From Gyrodactylus bullatarudis (taxonomy: Eukaryota; Platyhelminthes; Monogenea; Gyrodactylidea; Gyrodactylidae), in NCBI GenBank assembly GCA_012064415.1, contig SSNU01000104.1:62001-126000 (forward strand): 64,000 bases of DNA. The letters are read 5' to 3'. A program made the position numbers and the translations under genes. A model generated the notes under the pieces. That model searched no databases. It was not told the DNA's origin and was given only the letters and a program-made list of their open reading frames with translations. Positions 47,284-63,780 of the stretch are shown piece by piece. The stretch's first letter is position 1; the number at the start of each line of letters is the position of its first letter.

Positions 47284-47378
47284 ATCGTACAGTTTCAGCC
47301 CTACTAGTAGAGCGGCCCTACTAGCCTAGTACTAGGGCCTACTCCTTATTAATGACTCATTAATAATGAGTCCTTATG
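47284..47378. repeat. Short palindrome cluster between two genes
   Basis: Repeated CTACTAG and TAGGGCC-like units are followed by a perfect 19-nt palindrome GACTCATTAATAATGAGTC (47354-47372). It may be a remnant of the TAGGGCC-ended MITE family (compare 160-750) or a regulatory hairpin upstream of the amine oxidase gene. Confidence 0.35.
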
Positions 47379-47639
47379 ATTAAATTGCTCAAATTTATAG
47401 GAAATTCCATTATGGAATTATTCCATACACTAGTAGACATTTTCTAATTTCGAAAACTTGATAAGTAAGGTAAAATTTATATCAATGTTTTGGTTATCAA
47501 AATAAAAATTCTCTAAAATTTAGATAACCTAATTTATATTCAATCAAAATAGTAGTAGATTACACAAAATTTGTTATAATCAGAAATTTCGCCTATAATT
47601 TGAAACATCCTGTTTTTGTTACGTCCCTTAGATGCATGA

Positions 47640-50288
<2,649 letters not shown>

Positions 50289-50509
50289 TTGTACATAATT
50301 ATTTGAATGATAAAAACCTATTTCTTATTATATTGAATTCATTCTTGCACTCAATTAGAAGGTGATTTTTAGGTATGGCTTGCAAAAGATTTATAATTCA
50401 ATGATTTTCATAAAAGTGGCGTTTTTGAAATTGCAACACTACTAAACAAAAACTCAATACATTAAATACTCTTTTTACTTTACCACACTGGAAACTAATT
50501 CAAGTTTAA

Positions 50510-51998
<1,489 letters not shown>

Positions 51999-51999
51999 T

Positions 52000-54720
52000 G
52001 AGTAATCTGTTTGTTTTATCCCGATAAAGAATAGATATTATTATACTTTAGAGTTGAAAATGGGAAATAAATATCGATTATCGAAAACCATGGGATAAAT
52101 GTAAACAATCGGTTGCTTTTTTCATCGATGAAGAAGAATGAAATCCTCTCTCCTTTGATGATTGATTTTTCCACTCTTATATCCACAAAACAACCTAATC
52201 TGGTTAAAAATAAAGTACAACAGTCAAACGTAGATACTTTGTTTTTAAATAAAACTTTTATGGGGACTCTTTATTGTAGAGAAAAAATGTAGTTTAATTG
52301 GCAAGTAACCAACACTTTTTCCAAAGCCTAATTTGGTAGGTTTATTTAAGGTTGTTCAGATGATGCTAGGTGTAAAGTTTTATTTTTTTAAGCTACAAAT
52401 TTCAAAAATTAAGCGGGCTGGGATTTGAACTCTGATGTAATTAATAAATAATTCAGTGTGGCCACCATCCGACCATGATTACTTTCTGAATATTGTTGTG
52501 TTTTTAATCTGAGTCGGAATTCACAAATATTTGAGCCTTTTAAAGTATAGATTCAAGTTTATCTTTGACTTGGAAAAATCCTTAAGAAGAAAATCGGTGC
52601 TCTGTATTCTGGTTGTAATCTTTTAATGATTTAAAAGATCAATTGCGAATTATCTTGACCCAAACTTGGGATCAAACTCCGTATTATTATACTTAAGGAT
52701 ATCCAAAAAGGTTTTCAAGCAAGACAACGTGAAATGTAACATGATGGTCATAACTATTATTACATTAATAAGTATATTAACATAAATATAATGACGATAT
52801 GCGTTTATTTTCTCTTGATGTTTAAAAATTTTTGATAGAATAGAATAAGGTCATAAAATTTAATTTCTCTTGTAAGAGAGAAATTTCTTGTGTGAAACTG
52901 AGACGTCTTCATGGCAATATGCATAATAGACACTTGCATTAAAGAATTAATTCATTGCTTGATACAATATAGGATTGTTAGGCTTATTTTATTATCCAGG
53001 CATTTTCGTACTGTAACACAATCAGAGGTGCAAGTAATAAATGGCTCATATAATACAAAAATCACTTCAAAGATGATTTTTATTGATCTCTTAGAAGAGA
53101 CAAGTTACTAGGTTATTTCTTGTACCAAAAATCCTTGTATAATTGAAACCTAGGAATGGATAATTTATTGATTCATTTTCTATGTAAATTGATCTTTTTT
53201 TCTAGAATTTCGAATTTCAAAAACACTAAACATTGGCCAATAAAAGATAAAGCTATTTTTTAGAAAACATTTAGTAAATAATAAATTTCTTTTCGAATGA
53301 GGTGTCTCAAAATTATGAAATATGATAGGAATAACCTAGTGGTTTTTAACATATTCTGTGAATTGATCTTGTAAGTTACAATGAGATATCTGACAATTTT
53401 CAATTGATAAAAGATTTTAATAAATTCTATAACATAATTCTCTATTTATTGATGTATCCTAGGGCATTTTCTAAAAATTTCGTTCAAGTCTATTACGCAT
53501 GTCTCAATACAAAATAATGCTTTGAATTCATAAATCTATCAGAAATAATCGGTACAAAAATAATCTTGAAAATTTCACCCTATTCTATATATGTATTTAG
53601 AATATATTCTTCAACTTTTACTACTATCGTAATTCATTAAACTCTGGCCTATTCTCCTCGACAACCAGGCATTGCTAACTCTTAAATAGATAATTCTTGA
53701 ATAGAATATTTTACCTTGAACAATAATCAAAGATGAGATTGAAACAAAAGAAAATCACTGGAATTCCCACTTTATTCATGTAGAATTTCAGATACTTGAA
53801 ATGAAAAATTCTCTTTACAATTGTAAGAAACTGTATTTCCAAGATCTTTGATCTCATTCACTTCTAGAATTAACTGAATCCATTAGTATACCTCCCCGAA
53901 ATTCTTCCCTGCTACATCAAAAATGAAATTAAAATTTCTACTCATTTGAGTCGTAGTGGACTCTTTTTGCTCCTAATTAGTTAATTTTCAAACACAATGC
54001 ATGATATTTTCAAGAATTTCTTGATTTTTCATGGATTCGGAGCGATGAAAATGTCCAAGAATCTTGATTTTTTTCCACGTGGAAATGTAAGCCATTTTAA
54101 TTTGGTTTCTAATCTCACTTAACGTTTTTTTGTGCAAACTCTCGATTGATTTTTCCTCGATTTTGGAATCATCATCGACAAAAATCATAAAGAATTTACT
54201 CTTAAAACAAGTAATTTACCCGCTATCATTTGGACAAACTAGACTTGCAAACGATGACAACTTGAAGAATTTTTTTCCTTTCATTCGTGAGAATTTCTGA
54301 GAGAACTAAGCAAAATCAAGAATTCTATTGATCGTCTACATTACTTTTTTCCCAAATACAAAAATAAGGGATCATTAAAACTGAATAAATTTCATTCAAG
54401 AAGTCTTTTTTAATTTTTATTCGACACTCTCTCTATCAGCCAGAACAGGAAGAACTGAATTAATCATTTTCTCTTTCATTAATCTGACAGGAACAGCTCT
54501 CCTCTTGATTTTAATTGTCTCATATTAAAATATCATTTCAAAACAAGATAAGATGGATATAAATCTATATACCTTTTGCATTTCGACTAGGAAGATATAA
54601 AATTCATTAAGGAGTAGTCTTTTAAAATGTCATTACTAAAGGAAGACATTGAAAAACAATATGAAAGTAATGCAATTCATTCAAGGAAAATTTATTCATA
54701 AATTTAGTTGAATTTCATTA
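52000..54720. other. AT-rich region downstream of the kinase exons
   Basis: No kinase continuation is visible. A tRNA-like segment lies on the minus strand at 52414-52470. A 66-codon frame on the minus strand (53988-54188) is noted but unsupported by splice sites or any family. Otherwise nothing recognised. Confidence 0.45.
52414..52470 (-). repeat. tRNA-like remnant (possible SINE head)
   Basis: On the minus strand GTGGCCACACTG is followed about 30 nt later by CAGAGTTCAAATCCCAG, a good T-arm/B-box match, and then AGCCCGCTT. Stem pairing is poor, so a functional tRNA is unlikely. Confidence 0.35.
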
Positions 54721-54729
54721 TTTTGAGAA

Positions 54730-54848
54730 ATTAATTTTCATTAGAAATAGAGAGATATTTTTTTAATTTTATAAAAACCAAACTTCATCATTCCTTTAGT
54801 TATTTAACAATTCATGATTTCAAGTCTTGGCTAGTCCTAGAATTTTCT
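54730..54848 (+). repeat. Degenerate duplicate of the kinase intron 1 / exon 2 boundary
   Basis: The sequence TAGTTATTTAACAATTCATG at about 54799, with the preceding 70 nt, resembles 51023-51132, which spans the acceptor and first codons of kinase exon 2 (TTATTTAACAAGTCATGATT). The similarity ends soon after, so the copy cannot encode the exon. Confidence 0.55.
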
Positions 54849-54913
54849 TAGGCAAGATTCCTCACTAAGGCAGGGATTGATATCTTTGATTCAAAAATAA
54901 ATAAATAGATGGG

Positions 54914-54976
54914 AGAAGGGATCTTTGAGAAAATAAAGCATGTTTTTCACACCTCTCAGAAGAGAATATGAAAAAA
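54914..54976 (+). repeat. Short direct repeat, copy 1
   Basis: About 60 bp (including AAAGCATGTTTTTCACACCT) recurs in the same orientation at 57261-57323 with few changes. Another direct pair links 56898-56943 and 57613-57658 (around GTTTTAGTGATCAAAACT). Together they suggest a local duplication of a repeat; no reading frame. Confidence 0.55.
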
Positions 54977-55025
54977 AGAAATATATTCAACAGTCAATTT
55001 GAATTATTGATCATACTAAAATTAA

Positions 55026-56037
55026 TTATGTGTAGATTCTCGTTTGATTCAAACCGAAATCATATTGTTGAAAAGGTATCATAATTTTAGAAGAATTTCT
55101 ATGATCAATTCGATTCTTTTGATGAAATGTTATTTTATTCATGTTATTTATTCTATTCAGCTTATTATCGAAACGAATAAATTGTTTGATAACACAATAT
55201 CTGGAATATGACAGGACTCTGTGAATAGGGTATTTACTATCTTCATCCCAAAGCTCTGACAGATCCATATTTCTTTGTTTACTGACTCCGAAGTAGAGTG
55301 AAATACCTATCCATTTCTGCAGCTCTTCGAGGGTTATTGGTGAGGATTTCGACTTTTTAAATCCCATATAGAGATTGGAATATTTTACAACATCTTCCAA
55401 AATTGATAAATCTATCAGAAGATGAAAAAAGTCAGCCTGGTCAACCATTTTACGAGAATGAAGCGTTAATCCACTTCTGAAGTTTATGATGTTATGTGCT
55501 GGAGTTTGGGAGTTGATGGGGGGTAAAGATGAATACTTGATAGCTCCACACTTTGATACAATTGTATTATAATAATTATGATCCAAATTATGGTCGAATC
55601 CATCATCTGTTGGTTCTTCTTCTTCTGGATCTGGTAAAATTTCATCTTCTTCTGATGAGTTGGAGAAATCATCAGCTGCTTCAAGATTTCTGAATAAATC
55701 CTCTTGAAGAGCGAGAGCAAGAGCACCGTGACTTTTCGCTGGGTCCATTGATGTAATAATGAATGATAAGAAGAGTTATTCTTTCATTTTGAAGTCAATC
55801 CTTATCTGTTTCAGCATGGGGTCCAATGGACCCCGTCTTATAAAATATGAAATTTTTTATATTCAGGTTGCTAACTTCCTAAATAAACAGAATTGGAAAT
55901 AAAAAACATTCTGTTCATTTTATCAATAGTATCTGAAAGATGTCCTGGAGTTTCACTTGTCTCATCTTGAAAATAAAAAAATTGTCGGGCTTCGAATTCT
56001 TGTTGGGGTCCGATGGACCCCATTTCCAGTGCAAGGG
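55026..56037 (-). mobile_element. Truncated piggyBac-like transposon with intact TTAA-flanked 5' end
   Basis: The minus strand from 55748 to 55026 encodes 240 residues with an acidic start (SSEEDEILPDPEEEEPTDDG) and the piggyBac N-terminal pattern: LSILEDVVKYSNLYMGF, ITLEELQKWIGISLYFGVSK and LSYSRYCVIKQFIRF. The frame then decays and the DDE catalytic region is absent. The upstream end of the element reads CCCTTGCACTGG at 56037, bordered by TTAA at 56038-56041, the target site of this superfamily. Two subterminal palindromes GGGGTCCNATGGACCCC lie at about 55819 and 56005. The other end was not found. Confidence 0.8.
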
Positions 56038-56041
56038 TTAA

Positions 56042-58340
56042 AGACCTCGATTTTTTATTTCTTTATGTATCATGATACTATAATAATTTATAGGCATTCT
56101 TCTTTTTCAGTAGAGAAAAAAAATACTCGCTTCATTTCTTAGGTCGACTAGCTCAAATCAATTCAAGATGTTAGCTATTCAATGAGAATTTTTTTTGATT
56201 CTGAAATTAGTACTGGAAGAAAAAATTAGTGATCAAATTTATATTGAAATTAATCATTGTCTCATTAAAGTATCAATCTGAGGCTTTCCATGCAATAATC
56301 TATAGTTTTCATTCAGAGATTCGTTTTAGCTGAATTTAAATTTGAATAAGATAGATAACCTCATCGAAAAATCTTTGACGAAAATGATGTTAGTGAATGA
56401 TACACCTCTTTGGTCTTTGATATGCTTCAAGATATTTTTATTTATATACGTAGTATCATGTTAATGATGACATCTCTTAAAGTTCAGTTCACTTTAGATC
56501 ACAATTTAAAATTCAAAAACAAAATCATAACTAAATATTTATCAAAAAATTGAAAGAGAATAGGTCTGGTTAAGTAGAAGTCTCCTTACAGTTAAATATA
56601 CTTAAATTTATTATCAGGGGAAATTTGTTTATAATATGAAACACATAATCTTTGTGTCTGTGCAAGCAAATCACTGTGGGGATTCACTTTTTTAAAATCT
56701 TGATATGCTGAAGGAAAACCTGTTGCTATAAGCATGAAAAAAGAAAGTCTCTTTTACATTCAGGAATCAATAAAAAAAGGACATTGTTGTAGAACGTCTA
56801 TTCGTGTAATATCGGACTCTTATTCTATTTTTATTAAAAAAAAAATATTTGGTTTAAGCTAACAGATTAAGACGAGCGGAGATTTTGAATCTTTTTTTCT
56901 TTCTACAAAACTTCTTGAACATGTTTTAGTGATCAAAACTAATCTTATAGACTAAACAAAAATCTTTGTAGATTACATCGAAAGTGAAATATGGAATTTT
57001 AGTGATATTTTCAGAAAAATTACCTAAAGTTGAAACAGATTCTTGAAATAGATTGAATTTTGTAAATTCTCCTAAACTGGATTCTGAATTCAATTTGATA
57101 AATACATTGGGAAGATCTTAATGATCGTTGTACTTTATCTTCAAACGGTCTTGAGAGTAAGTAGGACATCTTTAAAATTTATACTTTTTTGTCAATTTAA
57201 TCTCTGAGGATGATATCGTGCTAATTGTCGCTTTGGGATTTTAGCTTCTAATTTATTGCCAGAGAAGTGATCTTTGAGAAAACAAAGCATGTTTTTCACA
57301 CCTCTCAGAATAGAATATGAAAAGGAGAAATTATTCTTAGACCAGCTAAGCTTCTTTTCAAAGAATTTGAGTGAACTTTCTCCTTATATAAAACTGTTGA
57401 TGAAAACACGAATTTAGGTTCTTACAAATTTTCGCTACCCCTAAAAGAGAATTATGCTTCTCAAGATCGATATAGGGAAATAAGAAGCGTTGTCAATTTG
57501 AACAAACTACAATGTTCTTGTAGTTTTGCAAAAATTAATGGATATTCCTGTTTCTCCTGAAAAGTATGTCCCAAATGAGTAATCTCCTTGAAAGCAGCTT
57601 ACTCGGGCATTTTCTTTCTACAAAACCTTTTGAACAGGTTTTAGTGATCAAAACTACTCATAAACACTTGGTGTTAGACATTAAGTTGATCTTTCTGAGT
57701 GCAATTCTAAGATCAGATACAGAATCTGCGTTGAATTTTGTTTCAGATTTCATTGGATCAAAATAAAAGTGTCACTCATGAATCAGTTAGGATGAATCAT
57801 TGCTGATATGGTAGCAAAATTAATTTTTATTAAGATGTCCTTATCAGATTAAACTTCTCAAAAAATCGTATTTGTAGAAAAATTTCATATTGGCAACCAG
57901 TTTTCATAAAGGTCTAACTAAATTATGGGCCAATAATAATTGCGAATAAATGAAAAATTTGAGCAAAAAAAATTAAGTCAGAATAAATTTTAAAATTAAT
58001 TTAATTATATCTCATCAAATTTCTGTTTTCGCTGCAAAGAATAAATTATGTCCTCACGATAACATATAGTCTAATGACTCAAGAATTATTTTTAGCCTTA
58101 TGATAAGCTTGTATTCGAAAATTTTAGGAAAGGGGCTAGAGCAAATCAATACTCGAATCGATAATGTAAAATTTTGATCCATTTTTTTGCGCCAAATGTT
58201 TTAGATTAAATTTCCAATCGGTAGAATATCACATGAGCGGATCGCTTATATACCCCCTGAATAATATAAATTCTTTTATTTACAGTGTATGTTTTTTATT
58301 TTTCCATAATAGTGTTTCTGGAAAGTAGCCTTTTTTAAGA
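56042..58340. other. Repeat-rich stretch without recognised genes
   Basis: Only short open frames of AT-driven composition are present. It holds the second copies of the short direct repeats (57261-57323, 57613-57658). Nothing else recognised. Confidence 0.45.
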
Positions 58341-58351
58341 AAAAACTACAC

Positions 58352-59089
58352 CTAGTTAATATAAAGATGGGAATTTATGATTTTTACAAAATTCTTATTT
58401 TTTCATCAAGAAATCGAATTTGATCGATATTTTTTGGAATCTAGATCATGAGGCCCTCTTTCAGTATACGGAGAAAAAAATTCAGAAAAAATCAATTTTT
58501 AAGGAAACTACAGCTAATTTGATATCTTGAAGAAGCGTCAAATTCCCATTTTTTGAGCTTTGAGTTGAAAATTTTTGTTGATTTAAATGTGAGAGAGTGA
58601 CCAAAAGTTGATTCATAGGATCACAATTAGTCAAAGAAATTAAATATGCTGAATCTAGTTCTAAGAATCACCTTATAATCGTGTCAAAAACAAATTTTGA
58701 TTTTTTCATTATTTTCCCTACTTGAAAGTAAATGAAATTAGATATTTCAAGATCCTAGAAAAATGTCGAATTTATCAAACTTTTTATTATGATCATCGGT
58801 TTTTTTTGTCTTACTGTGATCCTATGAATCAACTTTTGATCACTCTCTCACATTTAAATCAACAAAAATTTTCAACTCAAAGCTCAAAAAATGGGAATTT
58901 GACGCTTCTTCAAGATATCAAATTAGCTGTAGTTTCCTTAAAAATTGATTTTTTCTGAATTTTTTTCTCCGTATACTGAAAGAGGGCCTCATGATCTAGA
59001 TTCCAAAAAATATCGATCAAATTCGATTTCTTGATGAAAAAATAAGAATTTTGTAAAAATCATTAATTCCCATCTTCATATTAATTAGC
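58352..59089. mobile_element. 740-bp palindromic element (about 275-bp arms)
   Basis: Arms about 58352-58627 and 58816-59089 are inverse copies (ends TAATATAAAGATGGG and its inverse) with very few differences. The unique centre is about 190 bp. The same sequence family occurs as partial or rearranged copies at 19392-19690, 23800-24315, 60022-60350 and at the window's right edge (about 63955). The short open frame at 58722-58958 lies in the centre/right arm and is not protein-like. It looks like a foldback MITE, the most abundant repeat family in the window. Confidence 0.8.
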
Positions 59090-60021
59090 TTTATATTTTC
59101 CACGTAGTTATCAGAGACTATTTGGCCAACAGACCCACAAAAATAAACTCATTTGACGGAAAAATTACTTCTAAGATTCTATGGAAATTTTCTTAAAACC
59201 ATTAAGATCTGAGTCTAATTAAAGACCTTGGAGATTATACACAATCAGAATGAATTATACACGAAGCCTTTAATCATCTGGAAACCTTTTAATAGGAAGA
59301 ATTTTCGACACTTTTCTATTTATTTTTCTTTTCTACTTTCAAGCGATCGCACAAGTAATTTCAAGAATAGATAAGTCGAATTTAGTTTTTACTAATAAAA
59401 TACCGTTTGATTAAATTTTTTTTGGCAATATATTTAATTTTATGTGGCTTTTTCCTTCAGAAATTTGGCCCACATATCGACCATGGCCTTGAAAGGGTTA
59501 AAAATTGCTTGAATATTAACGCATCTAACTCTTAGAAAATTTGAATTAATTTTAAGATTTACAAAATATACGTTACATACATTTTTCAACTGAACATTGC
59601 TTTTACTACTACTATTAATAAGACAATAAACTGTATTCTCTTCCTTTTTTTAATGCTTTAAACGAGATAAAAGGGATTGGTTAAAAATAGAATTCTCATG
59701 TCCATTGAATGCTCATCATGTGCTAATGAGTTTTTATGGTTTTTCTTCTTATCCAATACATGTGATTACTCTTGCACAGGTTAAAATTTTTTCTCTATTT
59801 AGGAAAAAAACAGTGTGAATTGTAACAGATTAAAAAAAACCCTCAAGTAAATAAGACATGTTAATATGACGAAATGGATCTGGGAAGATTTGAATATTGA
59901 TAATAATATTTCTAATTAATACACAACGCTAATGATGAATAAGGATTAGCATACAAGAATCATTTGTATGCCCAGGCAAGCTAATACCTCCCAGCATTCA
60001 TTCAATCCATATTGGATGGAA

Positions 60022-60350
60022 AAGCTAGTTAATATAGAGATGGGAATTTATGCTTCTTACAAAACTCATCAAGAAATCCAATTCGGTCAAGATTTTTTGT
60101 ATCTAGATCATGAGAGTCACTTTCATGAAAGTTGATTTTCACGATCAATCAAATATACTGAATCAGATCTTGAGAATCACCTGATAATCATGTGAAAATT
60201 GTATTTTGATTCTCCCTACATAAAAGATTCGATGAAATTTTGATGATTCAAGATCCCTGAAAAATTACGAATTTAAGTTTTATTGGTTTTCATGCTTCAA
60301 CTTTTCATCACTCTCTCACTTTGAAATAAGCAAAAAATTCTCGAGATTCT
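60022..60350. repeat. Further copy of the 58352-59089 repeat family
   Basis: Begins TAATATAGAGATGGGAATTT and ends near CATCACTCTCTCACTTTG, both matching the palindrome 1.7 kb upstream. More diverged, without well-conserved arms. Confidence 0.5.
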
Positions 60351-60445
60351 GAAAAATCTTGAAAGGAATATTGGGATTTTTTTAAAATGAAAATTTTGGA
60401 ATAAAAACGTTCTATTTTGACCGATCACAATTGTTATATTTGCTA

Positions 60446-61192
60446 CAGTACAACCTTTGAATCAGTATGTTTATAAATAAACTAGTATAAGTTTTGAGCC
60501 AGTACGAAATCAGTATATCCTTTGAATTCTTTCTCAAGAGTTTTAATGAATTTACTCTCAAGATACAATCTGTCTTATATTCTATTCTCTCTAATACATT
60601 TTAAATAATACTTATGTTTCTAATTTAAAAAAATGAAATGCTTTTGTATCAAAATTTAAAAATATTTTTCTATTTGTTTGAACATGGCATGGAATGATGA
60701 CATTTCGAGTTATACAGCACACCTTTTTTACACTAACATTGGTTGGTCTGACACGATTTTGTACAGTTGCATTTTTGATACCCTTGACCAGAACCAAAGG
60801 AAGAATCGGGCTCGATCGAATTCAGGTAAAAAATGAGATCAAAACTATAAAGAAAGTGTTGGCAAGTTTTAATTGGCCATTTTTGAAGGGTAAGGCCACG
60901 AAGTATTTCATGTATTTTTATAGGAAGAATACTCTAAAGTCTTGATTATAAAAATCCCAGTGAAATAGGATTGAAATCAAAAATAAAATCAGGTTTGTAC
61001 AAAGGTTTAATCCAAAAATTTGCAATAATCCGAAAATCAATTCTAGTCAATAATGAAATAACCAAATAACTCTAGATTGAGAGTAAATTCATTAAATCTT
61101 TTGAGAAAGAATTCAAAGGATAAACTAATTTCGTAATGGCTCAAAACTTATACTAGTTTATTTATAAATATACTGATTCAAAGGTTATACTG
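60446..61192. mobile_element. TIR-flanked transposon remnant with Cys-rich transposase tail
   Basis: Inverted arms of about 120 bp (60446-60572 and 61076-61192; ends ACAGT, then AACCTTTGAATCAGTA) enclose about 500 bp. Inside, on the minus strand near 60830-60670, the frame reads GQGYQKCNCTKSCQTNQC, one stop, then CKKGVLYNSKCHHSMPCSN. This C-x-C pattern is the cysteine-rich tail seen at the C-terminus of some integrase-like, KRBA2-related transposases. The catalytic part is missing. It seems to be an internally deleted, non-autonomous derivative. Confidence 0.65.
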
Positions 61193-63702
61193 TTACATAT
61201 TCATGAAATATATGAATTTTTCATTTTTAATAACACTTAATATATCTTTAATAAAATTAAAGTCATTTTTGCAATCTTACTGGCAGAAATAATATAAATG
61301 CAAGTAAAAATCATTATAAAACCTGTTTTATTCGAAAATTTTTATGATTTTGTTCATCTAATTACAGAAGTATAAAAAGATATTTTGATGCGATATTTCT
61401 ATCATATAGATAGGCGATTTCAGTAATTTAGGAAATTTTTGCCAAACTCTAGTCGTTACTTATCAGTTTGGATCACCTTTCTTTCCCATAATAGACTAGT
61501 AGACATTATCCCGGAGTAGATTGCATTATAGATATATTATATATGAAATTATATTCATCTGATTAATTTCATAACGCAAATCTAATTACGTGGGATATTT
61601 TTCATCAATCTCGATTCACTTTGCTACCAAACTAGAACTGTATTATTCACTTTGGTTTGATGGAAAAATTTGTATTATTCCTGAGGCACTGCTCATTTTG
61701 GAATAAAAAGAAAGTTTGAATTTTCACATTTTTGTCTAAGAGTCATAGAATTCAAATTACCAAGACTAACATTCATATTTGGCAAAATATTTCCTTGCTC
61801 AAATAGATAGTAGCGCGTATTGTTAGCGACGGGTTAAAACAAGTATCTGGGATAACATTTTCATTTGTAGAAATATCTAAGGACAGTTACCCATTTTCTT
61901 TGATCCAAATTAACTCGTTTCTCTCCAAGTTTGTCTCATATTACTCAACACTCTGATAGTTTTCACACCACTTGGATGAAATTTCGTAAAAGTAATAAAA
62001 CCGCCTGTAAATTTGTTTAAATAATCTTTGAGCTATTTCAAAATCAATTCCATTATGTCTGGTTGAGTCAACCTTTGAAATGTTTGAAACAAAATCTTAG
62101 AAATTTTGAACGTTCTCAATGCTCTTCAAGTTTAGATTTTCATTAAAAATGTCTTAATCTTTCATATTAAAAATCCAATAAATTTAAAATATTGAATAAA
62201 ATTTATAAAATCGAAATTAAAAATAATAAACATTCAAAATTTGAATCTTTACAAAGTTTTGTTTATTTATTACCAGAAGCATTCTAAGAGTTGAATCAGT
62301 CAGGCATGGGGGAATGATTTCGAAAGATTTACACACGAAAGTACTACACACTGATTTGTTTAACGAATATTGAAGAAAGTATCAATAGTTTTTATTCAAT
62401 TTTTTTACAAATTTAGTATGATCAGAGTGTCAACATTTTTGAAATACTCAACGAAATTAAAATTGATTGATTCAATTTGAGACCGCCATACAAGACTTTG
62501 GTTTTAGAAAAATTATAACAAATACATCATCCCCTATTACCTACAGCTATGATAGGTAATTTCAAAATATGAAATTGAATCTATGCCAAGAAATCTATTC
62601 ATTCTTTTCTTTGTATTCCTAGTACAGTAATTGAATATGCATAGAAAAAAGATAAATTACATCATCTATTCTACTTTCATTCATCTCTGTTAAAATGTTA
62701 TTCATGCTTTTTCTATTCATTGAACATTAAAAATTCAACAACAAGCTACCTCCCTTGTCAAGGAACAAGCTTCAAACTTTAATCATTTTTTCTTAGAATT
62801 CCTTCTGTATACCTCTTAAAGACCAACAAGGAAGAAATGAAAATCAAAAAGGATAAATTACTACTCCATAGCAAAGTAATTAAATTCATTAACACTCCCA
62901 TTTTTACAACTTCCTCTCCGAAGGAAAAGGAATAAAATCAAATCTCTTGATTTTTGATTATACAGTAGAAAAATTGCTAAAGAGAAATCTGATATCTTAA
63001 ATGACCACGTAGTGAATAATAACCCTTTAGGATGAAATTTATATTTTTTCTTTCAAAAAAGACGGTTTTTTTTATTGCCTTTTTCCGTCATTTTTGCATG
63101 ATATGGGCTTCATAAATAGCTGTGTCTCTCTGTCAAATTTAATAATATTTTTTGTGTATTTAAAATTCATCATGCTAGAAAGAAATTAGACTCTCACACA
63201 TCTGATAGGTCTAGAGTTTGAATTAAACAAATAACCAAAAGAAACTTATTGATTGAATATTCTATTTTTATTTGAACGAAACTCATTATTTCCAAGAGTG
63301 AAGAAATGCTTCTACCAAGTCTAAATCCTATTTTCATTATTCTCTAGCAAACTGAAACAAAAACTTTGCTACCATTTTTCTCAAATTATATTCCTTCTTA
63401 TGAATAAACGAGAAAAATTTTTAAACTTGATCATCACGAAATGTAACCAAACTTTTAATTCGGTTTATAACTGTAATGAATTCAATAAAAAAAATTCTTG
63501 GAATAATCCCAAAGCAATTGTCATTGAACAATATTTCCGTTGAGAAAATTTGTAATTTTATCAGCAAAATAAATGTAACATTGAATGAATAATTTGTGAA
63601 AATTTTATCTGAATGTGATAATAATCTACAAATTCCATTACTATTATAATACGTTGGCCTAACTTGTTTTTATTTAGTTGGCTATTTTCACTCGTGTTTC
63701 GG
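61193..63702. other. AT-rich stretch without recognised features
   Basis: No splice-consistent exon, transposon protein or long inverted repeat noticed on either strand. Confidence 0.45.
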
Positions 63703-63780
63703 TTAACCCTTCCAGTGTCGATAGGCATAAACGTCTATTTTTCTATATTTTCGAACTTTTTTAGTTTATTAGTTCAAATT
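63703..63780 (+). mobile_element. Possible left end of a second piggyBac-like element
   Basis: TTAACCCTTCCAGTGTCG begins at 63703: a TTAA site followed by CCCTTCCAGTG, the type of terminus used by piggyBac-like elements, with a nearby subterminal inverted motif (GATAGGCATAAACGTCTATT). The window ends before any transposase would appear. Confidence 0.4.

Noticed and set aside
52990..53045. Possible fourth kinase exon after a TTATCCAG acceptor
   Set aside because: The translation (HFRTVTQSE) does not match the PPFF-containing segment required after EMLTG.
53988..54188. 66-codon minus-strand frame rich in E, K and S
   Set aside because: Passable composition but isolated, short and without splice or promoter context.
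59480..59510. CCTTTCAAGG next to TTAA, as a possible piggyBac end
   Set aside because: No extended inverted partner or transposase nearby; short match likely by chance.
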